NCBI GenBank assembly: GCA_021234155.1 | Contig: JAJEKV010000005.1 | Location: 26,320,620-26,384,619 of the forward strand | Reading direction: 5' to 3' | Length of the DNA: 64,000 nucleotides | Origin: Isoetes taiwanensis | Lineage: Eukaryota > Streptophyta > Lycopodiopsida > Isoetales > Isoetaceae | Shown: in pieces, positions 33,890 to 46,198 of the stretch | Numbering within the stretch: the stretch's first letter is position 1 | Layout of the letters: every line of letters starts with the position of its first letter | The notes under the pieces: model-generated | What the model saw: the letters and a program-made list of their open reading frames with translations, nothing else | Told to the model about the DNA's origin: nothing | Databases searched by the model: none | Program-made: the position numbers and the translations under genes

Positions 33890-34130
33890 CTGGCATTGAC
33901 ACCCTGGCCCTACATGATGATATGGTGTCAAATCCCGATCTAATCCAACGCAGGCACGGTTGCTAGAACACCAACCCTCTTTTGGGCAGTCCGCTATTGG
34001 GTAAGCGAGCTGGCAGTCTTTCCCATGTCCAACAGGATTAAGACTTCGCCAGACATGGTCACAAGAGGAGAGAGGACACACACTAAGAGATGGACCCAAA
34101 AAAGTTCCTGAGGTAGCCAATCTCGGATGT
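33890..34130. repeat. Dispersed repeat, relative of 35770-36050
   Basis: GATGATATGGTGTCAAATC, then a GGCACGGTTGC-AGAA-ACCA block and GGGCAGTCCGCTATTGGGTA, correspond in order to the repeat at 35841 and 35938. Confidence 0.65.
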
Positions 34131-34860
34131 GTTCCTCGATGAGGTCATATGCTAATGGGCACCCCTTTGGAAGCTCGATGCTCTTATCTGACCGTTGAAT
34201 CCTCTATTTACAGATAATACCACAAGCATGTTCAAGAAATTCCACGATCGGTCTTGAGGAACTTGTCAAAATGCCAAGCATCCTGTGGGCTACTGGTAGA
34301 AACCAAGTGTTTCGTCTTTCGGTTATGATGAGGACTCTAGAATGGCGAGTTGACTTTGCCACGTCATCCGAAACATCAAAATTATCTTAAAGCCCAAGTT
34401 ACACAGTCAGCTTTTCAAAAGAAGGGAACACGGATGCCTCACGAAGCAGTATTCGCAGGCATCACCTAGACCAATTGACTACATATGTGTTGGACGTGAG
34501 CTTCTTTGATGCTTCTTGGCCAAGGAGTGGTCTTTTACCCACAAAACTTGGTCTCCAGGATAATGTTTTGAGTCCATCGGTAGAGCCAATTTGCAGTTTT
34601 GGGGTGGAGAAATCCCCATCCATTGCCAGAGCCATCACTAGAAGAGTTTTGGGAAAGTTGTCTTCCGAGGGTTTTTAATGATTCTTCCATCTTTGTTTGG
34701 TTTAGTAGCTACTCCACTGGGTTAGCAATTAAGAGATCTTGTGCTCAAGTCTCTGGAGATCCGTCATATGTGCTCATAGATGCTGGCAATGTGGCATCAC
34801 GTAGCTGCCATGTGGCATGATGTAAAAATACTATCTATCTACCTAACTATCTTTCTATTT
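34130..34860. other. Non-coding stretch
   Basis: No recognised gene. A degenerate CTAT-type tetranucleotide run lies near 34828-34855. Confidence 0.5.
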
Positions 34861-35040
34861 GTTGACCGAATTTTTGGCAAATCCCGATCAACATAAGAAG
34901 AATTGCACTCTTAAGGGTTGTTTGGGCGTGATATTGACCAGATTTTTGGCAAATCCTAGTCAACATAAGAAGAATTGCACTCTAAAGGTCTAAAAGGGGG
35001 GGAGAAGATCAAGGCCCTAGATTTATTTGTGCTTGTTGTT
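34861..35040. repeat. Tandem pair of the GTTGACC repeat
   Basis: TTTTTGGCAAATCC then CAACATAAGAAGAATTGCAC occurs twice, starting near 34871 and 34945. The following GGAGAAGATCAAGGCCCTAG and TTTGTGCTTGTTG are inverted relative to the copy at 18493-18600. Confidence 0.8.
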
Positions 35041-35659
35041 AGAATCCAAAGGCCCATCTTAATGTGTGTTAGTTGTTAAGCAAGAAGACAAATTTGGTTA
35101 TGAAGGAGAAGAAGACAAAAACAAGAGAGTTGATGAGGTGTCAAAAAGAAGGGCCAGGATCATGCCAAGTGGATGGCCAAGATTTGTGAAAAATATTATA
35201 AATATCTTGAGGGGACTTGTTCTCCTCCTCTTTGGCTTATGGAAGTCCTATGGAGACTGGGTAGTGGCAGGCCCAGGGAAGGGTGGTGAGAACCTCTTCC
35301 CCCATGGTGATGACCTGAGTAACAGTCTCTTGTAGAGTTCCTTGTGTTTACTTTATTCGAATAAAAAGGGTGCATCCCATCTTTTCCTTTCTTTTCATTT
35401 CACATACGTTTTCATCTCTATTATTTTAATCTTTCTTTATCACACCTTGTTTATGCCTTGTTTCCTCACGCCATTTTTCTTTTTATCTTTCATATACCTT
35501 GTTTCTTCATGCCATTTTCTTGTCTTTCATATACCCTTATGCTTAAGTTCTGGTGGAAGGTGCTAAATTCTTATTGCCATTTCTTTTTTACAAAATCTGC
35601 CACACAATTTGAACGATGCGGGGGAGATGGGAAATCCCCACATCACTACTTTTCTTTTG

Positions 35660-35745
35660 TGTCATGCCACATATCTGTCTATCTGTCTATCTGTCTGTCT
35701 GTTTGTCTATCTTTACATCATGCCACATATCCATCCATCCATATC
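35660..35745. repeat. Tetranucleotide microsatellite
   Basis: TCTG/TCTA units from about 35672 to 35712, flanked on both sides by CATGCCACATATC, then a short CATC run. Confidence 0.9.
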
Positions 35746-35769
35746 TTTTGTTTGGCATCGAGACCCTCC

Positions 35770-36050
35770 ACATACGTGATGAGATGCCCTTTCCCATACG
35801 TGATGACATGGTGCCAAATCTTCGTAGGTTTCCCATACATGATGGCATGGTGCCAGATCTTGGTCGAATTCGACGTAGGCAAGGGTGTCAGAATACCAAA
35901 CACCCTCTAGGCAGCTGGTTATTGCGTGATGATATGGTGCAAGATCTTCGTCAAATCCGACGTAGGCAAGGGTGCCAGAATACCATACCCCCTCCAGGCA
36001 GCCTGTTGTTGGGTAGATGAGCTAGCCTCACAGGAGAGGAGAAAGCCATA
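35770..36050. repeat. Tandem repeat, unit about 97 bp
   Basis: Units starting near 35841 and 35938 share ATGGTGC-AGATCTT, CGACGTAGGCAAGGGTG and CCAGAATACCA phrases, and a partial unit lies just upstream. The open frames across it are by-products of the repetition. Confidence 0.8.
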
Positions 36051-36528
36051 CCCCCTAGATTCGAAAGATAGATAGAAACCCTAAATCTTAATTTTTAAAC
36101 CCTAAATTTATGCTATTTCTAAAGGAATGTCTCTATTGGGTATGACAAAACCATTAGATACAGACACAATAAACAAAGTATACAGTTCACTTATTCAAAT
36201 GAAATGAACTCCCTTTTACCTGGGGAAGCAGTACTAGGAGTTGTTGCTCTAACATCCATATCAAAGCCTACGTATAAACTAACACTTGATTATTCACACC
36301 TGAGCACTGGTTGCAGAGGTATGACATTTCAAAGTTAGCCTTTCTTTTTATAATAGTTGACCCATATAAACACGTAAAGGTCCTTTCCAAAATAGATATT
36401 ATTCTAACAAGAGGCTTTTAGAAGAACTATACTTCTTAATATCCCTTGCCATCTTTTTTATATTATTAGGCAACATTGAGGGAATAATATTTTACATAGC
36501 TTTGACATTAGCTCCTATAGCTTTTTCA
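36050..36528. other. Spacer, nothing recognised
   Basis: AT-rich, short frames only. Confidence 0.5.
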
Positions 36529-36806
36529 TCGTGGACCACTTCCCTGTGCTCGCTCCATATCACCATATCCTTATTGGAAATGGTGAGGCTCGCGGCGCTT
36601 TCATCCTATGGATGAAAAAACATGTCTTGGTTCTGTTTGCTGATGCAAAACAAGTATCCATTCTGCAAGGGCAAATAAAGTGGATAAACTAGCAAGATGA
36701 AGGAGAATACTTTGCAACTAGTCAAGAAAATGTTGCATCTCAAGTTATTCTTGGGGATGAGCTTGTAGAAAGGAGCTACACTCTACAGACCACACTAGTA
36801 TTGTTC
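36529..36806 (+). pseudogene. Degraded coding segment, unknown
   Basis: A frame broken by one TAG near 36688 reads VDHFPVLAPYHHILIGNGEA and then WMKKHVLVLFADAKQVSILQ. After the stop it reads QDEGEYFATSQENVASQVIL and ELVERSYTLQTTL. The composition is protein-like over about 90 codons. No family is recognised; it may be transposon-derived. Confidence 0.35.
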
Positions 36807-38100
36807 CTTCCCTTTATATATAAATAAATACAAATATTCAAGAATAAATTGTTTTTTGCGAACCCAACCATCTTGTAGGTTGGGGAAAGGATGGTTTGCT
36901 GCCACCATTATGAGCCTATAGCCTATGCCTATGAACAATTCAATGTGTTGTCAAGCTTGTGCAAAATGCCATAGATGTATGACCTGGTCAGATGGCAGAT
37001 AGTATTAGTACTTGTTGATACTATTCATGTATCTAGGTTGATTGAGACAATCAAAGAGAATGAAAATGGAGGTCGTCATAGCAAAGAAAAGGAGATATAA
37101 GATTGTTTACTGCCCCTTAGGACACCTTCCATGCCTATTAAATATAAAAAGAAAATCATTGCAGTTGTTATTTTAGACTTCAGGTCATCATTGTGCTGCT
37201 TGAGGAGATGTTGAACTAATTTTACGATGAAAGAGATTGCATGCATAAGAACCTTTTATTGGAGCACGGAATGCTTGGATCTCACACCACTTTCAGACAC
37301 AGTATGCTAGACCTTTATTCAAGAATGGTTATGCGAAGAAATTCATCAGAGTATAAATTACGAGCACCCGTTATTTTTTAAGTTATTAACCATGGGCGAT
37401 TTTTTAGTATACTTTTATTATTATTAATAAATATTTAGGCGATCTTTTTTAATGATAATTTTATATTTATTTTGATGGGCGATTTAATTTTCATAATATT
37501 CTTTTTTTTCTTCTTTTTCCCATGACTCCAATATGCAAATATAAGGTATTGATGTAACCATTTAGAATAACAAATTGTCATTAACTGAACCCAGTGAAGC
37601 TATTTAACACCATTTAAATTCTTATTACCAACACTTTGCCATATAGTCCCTCAATGCTATTCTATAATTTACGTGGGACATCCACTCAGACAAGATTCAT
37701 CGCCTAGTGGCCAGATTATCTAATATCAATGTGGATAATCCTCATTTTAAGGTTAAAAAGAACGACCACTATGGGTGTGTGGTGAAATGTGTTGAGTACC
37801 AGTCTTGTGTACAAAGAAAATATTGCGAGCGCTTGACACATGAATGGACATATTTAGAAGTGAATTGAATTGAATTAAGTTTTGTTGCCCATTGCGGCCA
37901 AATTGGCCTATTGAGCATTTTTTATTTGTTGTGTTATGGGAGATGTTGTTTTTCAGGCTCAAAAAACAAAATAAGAAATAAAAAAACATTGGCAACTTTC
38001 CTAACATATATAATGCAGTCTTTTTTTTTTTTTTCTTGAAGAACTGAGACACTTATATTAAAAGAATGGCAATGATACAAGACGAGTAGTGAGGAAAAAG
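36807..38100. other. Non-coding stretch
   Basis: AT-rich, with poly-T runs near 37501 and 38021. No gene recognised. Confidence 0.55.
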
Positions 38101-38310
38101 AATGCCGCGAAGGGACAAAGACACCTCAACACTCCATACTAAAAGACTAGTGCGTAAACTTCCAATCACCTCTAGTAATCACTGCACAAACTCCCCATTC
38201 GCATTTACAATGTGCAGAATATCTCGCCAGATGCAAAACTTTGTCTCCTCTATCATCCCCACACAACCACCTATCCTCTTCCCCTACAATACCAGAGACC
38301 GTACTGACAT

Positions 38311-38938
38311 TCACCATAATCTTCCTAAAGACCTTCCTATCACCTTCCCCAATACCTGGAACCAGAGCTTTAAATCTTGTCCAAGTAATCCATCTCTATC
38401 ATTTTCCCACAACTGCCCAACCTGACGAATTCCTGCAACATGCCATTTAGTAAACACTCGAGGATGTACAAGTGCAAGAGGGAGCGCATCCCTCTCCCAA
38501 ATCCTAGTATTCCAAAATATACTCAGCCCCCCTGCCTCCCAATGAGCATCTGCTATACTGAAGAGATTCTGCACATCCTGCCAAGCTTCTAATATTCCTC
38601 ATTACTGGGGAAGTACCTCAACCCATTGAGAATTTATAGAAATAGGAGCTAACCTCATCTCTAGGGGTCGAAGGTTTCCCCTTTATCTTACCTTGTTGTA
38701 GCCAGTAACGCACAAAGGAAATAGCTAGGGATGCGTCCCCTTGGATAGCCCTCCAGACAAACTTGGCTGCCAAAACCTTTCCCTGGACCATTGGGTCTTT
38801 ACATCCCAATCCCCCATCCTTCCTACTTCGGCACATTTCTGACCATGCAACCCCAACTAGGTCTGGTACAGTGGTGAACAAATCTAGACGCATCAGTAGA
38901 CCCACTTTGAAGTCTAGAGAAGCTGCAGCCCACATCCA
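38311..38938 (-). pseudogene. LINE (L1-type) 3' remnant
   Basis: The minus-strand frame from 38935 reads VAWSEMCRSRKDGGLGCKDP, then VLAAKFVWRAIQGDASLA. This is the region after the RT palm of plant L1-type LINEs (W--VC-PK--GGLG--D, ---LAKW-WR). A second frame (38574-38311) has WERDALPLALVHPRVFTKWH, similar in place to the zf-RVT part. The 5' side is lost at about 38940, exactly where the plus-strand Copia remnant starts. Confidence 0.8.
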
Positions 38939-38941
38939 AAA

Positions 38942-40484
38942 GAACTATGACTGATTCTTATGCTCAACAATGGAAAGTTGCCATAGATGCTGAATTTCAA
39001 TCATTACAGAAGAATGGGACTTGGTCCTTAGTGCCGCTCCCTAGTAATAGAAGACCTGTAAGCTGTAAATGGCTCTTCAAAGTCAAGTATAAAGCAGATG
39101 GAAGTATCAATTGTTTCAAAACAAGACTAGTGGCACGTGATTTCACACAAGTTGCAGGTCTGGACTTCACAGAAACATTTTCTCGGGTTGTTAAATTGGT
39201 GTCTATAAGGGTGTTACTTCCATTTGCCGTGGAATTTGATTTGGAAATTCAGCAAATGGATGTTAAAACCACTTTTCTCAATGGCGAACTTGATGAAGAC
39301 ATTTACATGCACCAGCCGAAAGGCTATCAATGCCCTGAAGCAGAAGAACTTGTTTGCAAGTTGAATCGAGCAATTTACTTTTTGAAATAGTCTCCTCGTA
39401 TGTGGTATCAACTAATTGACAATTTCTTGATTTCTTTAGTTTTTGAGCAGAATATTGCAGATTCTAATGTGTGCATTCGCCAATAAGGATCTCAAATGTT
39501 TGGCTTAATTGTTATTTATGTGGATGATTGTACTCTTATCAGTAATAATATGGCAGCTCTTCAAGCAACAATTGCAAGCGCATTTTGAAATAACTGACTT
39601 GGGTGACATTGATTACTCTTTAGGGATACAAGTGACTGGAGACATGAGGAGGAGAATAATATCAATGTCTCAACGTCGTTATATCCTTGAGGTGTTATCT
39701 CGTTTTGGCATGATGGACAGCAAACCAGTAAGCACACCAATGGAGACAGATATGAAGCATTACAATGAAGATTCACCCAAGACGAATAATGAAAGAAAAC
39801 TAATGCAGCAGGTTCCATATAGACAAGCCATTGGAAGTCTCATTTATGCCATGATCTGCACTCGATCAGATTTGGCATATTTTGTGGGAATTGTCTCTCG
39901 GTTATAGAGAACCCAAGTCAAGTGCATTGAAGAGTGTCAAGAGAATCTTTAGATATTTGAGAAGCACATTTCAGTTTGTGTTATGTTTTCAAGCAATAGG
40001 AAGTCCAAGACTTCAAGGTTATACTGATGTTGACTGGGCAGGGAATGTAGAGTCAAGGAAGTCAACATCTGGGTATGTTTTCAGCCTTGGAAATGTTGCC
40101 CTCTCATGGAGTTCAAAGCAGCAAGTTGCTTTGTCCAGTACAGAGGCAGAGTACATTGCTGCCACTCATGCAGTAAAGGAAGCAATTTGGCTACGCAAAT
40201 TTGTGGAAGGCCTGCATCATGCAAGTGTGAATGGTCCGACAGTAATTTACAGTAACAATCAGGGTTCTATTGCATTAACCAGGAATCTTAAATATCCTTC
40301 GAGGACAAAATACATCGAGACTCAGTTTCAATTCATAAGAGAGCAAGTGCAGAATGAGGTTCTCAAACTATAATATGTTGGTACAGAAGAAATGGTGGCT
40401 GATGTATTCATCAAGCCATTGTTCAAAGAAAAGTTTGAGAAGTATAGATCAGCACTTGATGTTCTGAAGATAGATGAAGAGTGA
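38942..40484 (+). pseudogene. Copia-2 RT and RNase H remnant
   Basis: Starts inside RT (MTDSYAQQWKVAIDAEFQSL, NGTWSLVPLP, FKVKYKADGS) and continues with QMDVKTTFLNGELDEDIYMH, a YVDDCTL catalytic block and GDIDYSLGIQV. RNase H follows: YTDVDWAGNVESRKSTSGYV, LSSTEAEYIAATHAVKEAIW, NNQGSIALTRN, then ADVFIKPLFKEKFEKYR to a stop at 40482-40484. There are at least four in-frame stops (39388, 39484, 39905 and 40371 regions) and a frameshift near 39585. No gag, protease or integrase is present, so this is a 5'-truncated copy. Confidence 0.92.
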
Positions 40485-40489
40485 GCTGA

Positions 40490-40680
40490 CCTGCAAACAA
40501 GTGGGAGTGAAGAATATATGTCTACAGGTCAGCAAGAACGTCTGCCTACATGGTAGCCATATCATTATCAGAATAGTCGTGACCATGCTGAAGAGGCATG
40601 ACGTATATCCACCTATATGTAACTTCTTTATTCTATAACTAGAAAAGCGGCCGCCCTAACGGGCGGCCTCTTTTCTTTTC
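40490..40680 (+). repeat. Probable Copia-2 LTR start, with GC hairpin
   Basis: A purine-rich tract (AAGTGGGAGTGAAG, 40500-40513) follows the pol stop, as a polypurine tract would. At 40649-40668 a perfect hairpin, GGCCGCCC-TAAC-GGGCGGCC, is bracketed by AAAAG and CTTTT. The LTR end is not defined, and no second LTR is present. Confidence 0.5.
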
Positions 40681-40697
40681 AAACCTTCAAAAGTTAC

Positions 40698-40805
40698 CTT
40701 GTGATTATTTTCCATGTGTTCATGGAATTATTGTTGCATTGTTAGACCACCATATGCATGGCATTTTTTGTATTGTGATTATTTTCCATGTGTTCATGGA
40801 AGCCA
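40698..40805. repeat. 74-bp tandem duplication
   Basis: TGTGATTATTTTCCATGTGT followed by TCATGGAA occurs at 40700 and 40774. A TTGCATTGTT phrase follows each copy. Confidence 0.85.
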
Positions 40806-41276
40806 TTTGGATGGATATGTTGCATTGTTTGGGTAAGCGATTGAGAATTCATATTAGACTTTCGAGAAATTGTGGAGCCATAGAATGTTCAAAAACTCCA
40901 ATATCCCAGAATGGGTGTGAACATTCAACTTAAAAGGTGTGGCTATTTTTCCACATCATTCATCCCTATTTCGTTTCTTTCTTAGAAGTTTAATCCGTGT
41001 ACCTTTGGCCGCATTCTTTGGCAGATTCACCTCGTAGTTTTCTTTGAGATTCTTCCAAAGGCCACGAACAAATGAACAGGAATATGCAGATTCAAAATGG
41101 GGCTTTAGACAAATTTGAAACTTCAAAATCCTTCCTACAGCTTATCCACTTTTTCTTTGGGATCTGCGAGATACCGAGACTTCAAACCGCATTAGAACAT
41201 ACAAACAACGATGCACTTTAAAGTTTATTTTTTCACTTTTACCTGTTATGGAATCACTTGGAGTGGTTATTGGCTA

Positions 41277-41711
<435 letters not shown>

Positions 41712-43680
41712 GTAAGCTGAATCTCTGCTTTCTTTATGATCTGAGTTCTGTTCTTCTGCATGAAGATTTTGCTTTTCTGTTTTCAACCTAAGTATACTTC
41801 CTTTCATGCACTACTGAAATGTACAGATCCTACTGATATGCAAATCTGAGTGAAACCGATTTAGATGAGTAAAGGATGTCAAAGATTTTTTAACTATCAA
41901 GTTCGCAGATAGCACAGCATGGCTTTCAGAAGCTAAGGTAAGATGTGCTATACCATTTGCATAAAGAGTTCTTTCCTACTAAAAGTTTCCCTCGATATAA
42001 ATCATTGATGAACCCACCCATGTCTAATGCCTAGAGACAGATGACCTGCCCTGAGATCTTCTATTCGTTTCTGCCTGTAAGTTATAACATATGGACATCC
42101 TTAAGATTTCCTCATGAGACAATGGCTTTAGCTATGTCTTATCATGCCATTGAAAATACAAAAAACTTTAGCTTTCCTGCTTAAGTCCTACAATAAACAC
42201 AAAAATACAGACAGATATACCAAATTGCAGGTGTTTTGAGGCAGTAGAACGCCTTCAATCATTCATGGCTGCAAAAAAGCTAAGGCCAATCTCATTTGGG
42301 TAATATCAGACCGGATTTATGGATTTTCAGAGACGAATTTGGAGGCCCATCAAGCAGAACATGGTTCACATGTCGATTTTCAGACCCACCAAAGAAAACA
42401 GGGTTCAAAGGTTTGATCGAGGGCTCTGAAGCCCGATTTGTGGATTTACAGTTGGCCGTATTGAAGTGTATATATGATTTGCCTGTCCCCGAAATGCCAC
42501 TGCAGATTTAGATTTTCTACAAACTCCATTAAACGTCCGTTTATTTCTTCTATCCACAATATCATGAGCCATTTTCTTGCCACAGCCGGTAACCCCAAAA
42601 TGCAAAGAAAGGATTTCTTGAAAAGATCGAACCTGTTTTGGCGATTTCTCTGCCATGGCAAAACTCCATGTCATCCACACTAAAGAGCTCATGCCGATGC
42701 CTGCTCAAGAAGGTTTTTCACTCCAGGAAGATTAGGCTATGCTTGGTGACCTCTGCAAATCCGGAGTGGGCCTCTCCATCCCTTTTCAATCCTTGCAGAT
42801 CATTTGCAAAAAGGCGCTACCATATGCGATTTAGGACTTTGTTTGAAGCTTGCACCATTCTTGGCACCGCCTGGCGCTTCTAGAACCTTCCAGATTTAGC
42901 ATTGACGCTTCAGGAAGCTTCCAGAACAATCGACACAAACCTGGTTGCTTCCCAAAAATTCTGAGGTTTATAGATAAGGGTGGAGTTATAGACAGACAGA
43001 GACTATTGATTGGGCCATGTGGCATATGAGTGGAGTTACAGACAGACAGACACCATTTTCTTATTATATAGGAGGATAGGATATACTATACTCTTTTTTT
43101 TTATTACCCAAACCCTTGTTTCGTATGAGATTCTACGTTCAAATTCCACGCATGATTCCATCCATCTTCGTGGTAAAAATCTGAAGGGGAAGTGGATTAA
43201 ATGATCAGTGTCTGCGGGTAATTGGATTGGGAATAAGATAATGACTTCCTTCTATCTTCCATCAATCTTTACATACAGCCACAGGTCTTTACACAAATAT
43301 GGAGATGGGTGATCTGGTAGATCCTTATCTTGATGATTCTGCCAAATTTATACTGCACAATGCTGCCATAGATCCTTGCTTTTGGAGCCGCCCACTTATA
43401 ATTCTACTTGGTCAGTTCTTTCTGGCCCTTTCTTTCCTTTGCTATATTCTGAATGTCAATATTTCTAGGAAGACAGTCGCCATAATGGTCACATCCCATG
43501 CATATCTAGATCACATCCCATGCATATCACATCCCATGCATATCTAGATGAGAGGTGCATACTCACAGGAATCCCCTTAAGCTTAGTTGCCTTGCCATTG
43601 GGAAGAACCTTCAATGGAAAGTCATTGACACAAGCTGGAGCAGGGAAATCCAAAGCCCACAGGGCAGTGTAAGACGGATC
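41712..43680. other. Non-coding stretch right of tubulin fragment
   Basis: No further tubulin exon is visible. A minus-strand frame at 42405-42692 is open over 95 codons but has no recognisable content. A frame at 43299-43430 (MEMGDLVDPYLDDSAKF) is equally unassigned. CACATCCCATGCATAT occurs three times at 43490-43542. Confidence 0.5.
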
Positions 43681-43681
43681 C

Positions 43682-43860
43682 ACCAAAATCGTTATATTAT
43701 TATAACTGTGGACGCTTAGGCATATTATTAGAGATTGTCCACATGAAAATGAACGACCACGAACAAGTGATGAGGCGAAACCATCTAGAGCTGTTAAGAT
43801 TCCAACAACTGATGCCAGCTATCTTTTACCCCAGTGGCTTGTTACGCTCATGATCTGAAT
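43682..43860 (+). pseudogene. Copia gag zinc-knuckle fragment
   Basis: YNCGRLG followed after a one-base loss by IIRDCPHENERPRTS is a CCHC zinc knuckle whose first Cys and His are damaged. It is followed by AKPSRAVKIPTTDASYLLPQ and a stop. It lies 160 bp before the 5' LTR of Copia-3, which lacks its own gag. It may be from a different Copia copy. Confidence 0.6.
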
Positions 43861-43882
43861 CACAAGCACCAAGGATATGTCA

Positions 43883-43985
43883 ATCTGTGTAGTCAGATCA
43901 AGAGACCTATTTAGTCAAGAGACAAACCTGTGTGGTCAAGTGATCTGTGTGGTCACTCTAATCTGTATGGTCAATGCCAAAAGAA
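43883..43985. repeat. Short degenerate CTGTGTGGTCAA repeats
   Basis: Four units near 43884, 43929, 43946 and 43964 with CTGTGTRGTCA-type cores. Confidence 0.7.
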
Positions 43986-44015
43986 CTTTGGGCCCCAAAA
44001 GGATTATGTGGATAA

Positions 44016-44298
44016 TGTTAAGTTTTGTTAGAGACAGATCAGCATGCCTCCAGGTCAGCAAACAGAAACATAACAGGAGATTGTTACAACAGAAGATCCA
44101 CAAATAGATCTAACCGTTGGGTGATCACCATAAAAAGAAGAAAGGGGCGCCACAAATTCATCCGGCATCTCATTCTGCCAGCATCTTTTCTTGTATCTCT
44201 TCAGTTCAATTTTCTATCTTCCTGTTCAGGCTTATGAGCCACCAGTTGTACTACATCTTACTATATCAATCCAGATTATTCTTCCTTTTATCTCATCA
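44016..44298 (+). repeat. 5' LTR of Copia-3
   Basis: 283 bp, about 97.5 % identical to 47476-47758 (seven differences counted by eye). Confidence 0.95.
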
Positions 44299-44313
44299 GG
44301 TTATGGGCCCACG
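44299..44313 (+). promoter_or_regulatory. Primer binding site, half-tRNA(iMet) type
   Basis: GGTTATGGGCCCACG, identical to the site at 859-873 of Copia-1, immediately after the LTR. It pairs with the anticodon arm of initiator tRNA-Met. Confidence 0.85.
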
Positions 44314-44427
44314 CCTCGGCCTCCCACTCCTGTCCAGAATACTACGCCACACTTTTCAAGCACTGGTATCCAACCAGTTCACCTATTTTCAAGCAATGAT
44401 ATCCAGGGAAATCGTGACATTGATCAA

Positions 44428-46198
44428 TGGTATCTTGACTCTGGTGCCACATCTCACATGACACCCAAGAAAGAGTACTTTGCATCCTACCAGCCTGTTA
44501 ATCCTCCACGTATTGTCAGACTTGGGGACGATTCTCGGCTGCAAGGAATTGGTATTGGTAACATTTCTCCACTAAGGTCATTCGAAATGTCTTGCATGTC
44601 CCAGACCTCACTAAAAATCTTCTCTCCATCAGTCGTATTATTTTATCAGCATCAATGTCAGATTTTTGATGCCACTGGCACCTGCATTCTCTCTGGTACA
44701 CGATATTAGAATTTATATCAGCTTCAATTGGAGGAGTCTGCTAATGTCTGCACCACACCAAATTCAACTCATCTTTGGCATCAAAGGTTGGCCCATCTGA
44801 GTGCATCCCGTCTGCAATCCCTTGCCAAAACAGGAGATCTCCACCTTTACCCATCTCCCTTGCAACGCTTGTCTCCAATGTAAGGTCACCAGATCTATTT
44901 TTCCTCTCTCTTCCAGTCATGCCTCTCGCTGCCTTGAATTGATTCATGCAGATCTCATCGGCCCAGTCAAATATCCCACCTGTAATGGAGCTAAATATAT
45001 TCTGGTCCTCTTGGATGACTTTTCAAGAAAGCTTTTTACGTATTTGCTCAAAGTCAAAAGTGACACCTTTGCTAATTTTATCCTTTTTAAGAAAAGCTCT
45101 GAAAATTTCCTTTCCTCCTCAATTGTTACCCTCCGCACTGATGGTGGTGGCGAGTTCACCTCCAATATATTCCAAGACTTCTATTACAATCATGGCATTC
45201 GCCATGAGCTTTCTTCTCCACATTGTCCTGAGCAGAACGGACGTGCTGAACGAGCCAATCGCACCTTGCTTGAAATGGCCAGAACCTTGCCATTATCCAT
45301 GAACGTTCCTCACAAATTCTGGGGGGAACCAATTGCCACTGCCACATATCTCATCAATCTTCTACCCCACAGCGCCATTGGCAATGCTATCCCTGAGGAA
45401 AAATGGACCTCCCAATCAGTTTCTCATCACCACCTCAGAGTTTTTGGTTGCAAGGCCTTTGTGAACTCCTCTCCATCCCACAAATTGGCACCCAAAGGCT
45501 TACCGTGCATGTTCATTGGATACAGTTCCATTCACAAAGCCTATCGATTCTATGATATCAGCTCACACAAGCTTGTAATCACTCCCAATGCCACCTTCAA
45601 TGAGCTTGAAGCATGCAACCTTGAACCTCTGCCTCCAAACATGAATCTCATAGAAATAGTCCCTGATTCTGATATTGGCATCCCTGATGTGGACCCGCCC
45701 TGCATACCCTCTCATGCTTCTCTCTCTTCCAGTGCCTCTAATGATTCACTACCTCCCAGTCCTCATCCCACAGCTCCCAGCACTCAGATGGAACTATCTT
45801 GTCGTCCCACACGCCAGCGCAGGCCTCCTTCATGGACCCAAGATTATGTAATGCTATCAAGTGATATTATATCAAAGCCCAAGAATTTCTCTGAAGCAAT
45901 GCGCACCCCTTATAAGATGGAATGGCACAAGGCCATGCAGGCAGAATTGAATTCTATTACTCACAACAACACTTGGTCAGTCGTTCCTTGCCCTCCCAAC
46001 CGACCCATTGTTGGGAGCAGATGGGTCTTCAAGGTCAAGTACTCTAGCACTGGCACTGTTGAGCGCTTCAAAGCTCGGTTCGTTGCCAAAGGTTTCAGCC
46101 AAGTTGAGGGTGTCGATTTTGATGAGACATATGCACCGGTGACTCGTCTAACTTCTATTCGAGCTCTTTTAGCTTATGCCACTGTTCATGGTTTTTAG
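44428..46198 (+). pseudogene. Copia-3 protease, integrase and RT start
   Basis: The protease opens WYLDSGATSHMTPKKEYF. A TAG after CILSGTRY and a one-base shift near 44840 interrupt the way into integrase. Integrase has LWHQRLAHLS, CLQCKV, IHADLIGPVK, LRTDGGGEFTS and CPEQNGRAERANR, then RVFGCKAF. RT then begins: EWHKAMQAELNSITHNNTWS, FKVKYSSTG, KARFVAKGFSQVEGVDFDET and YAPVTRLTSIRALLAYA, ending at a TAG at 46196-46198. An open frame runs from the LTR (44191) through the primer site into protease, which could let translation start in the LTR. Confidence 0.92.

Noticed and set aside
35342-36020. Open frames rich in Phe/Ser/Cys
   Set aside because: They run through a microsatellite and tandem repeats.
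42405-42692. 95-codon minus-strand frame after the tubulin fragment
   Set aside because: No recognisable content, and competing frames on both strands are similar in length.
43299-43430. MEMGDLVDPYLDDSAKF, similar to a receptor-kinase tail
   Set aside because: Too short, and no kinase motif before or after it.
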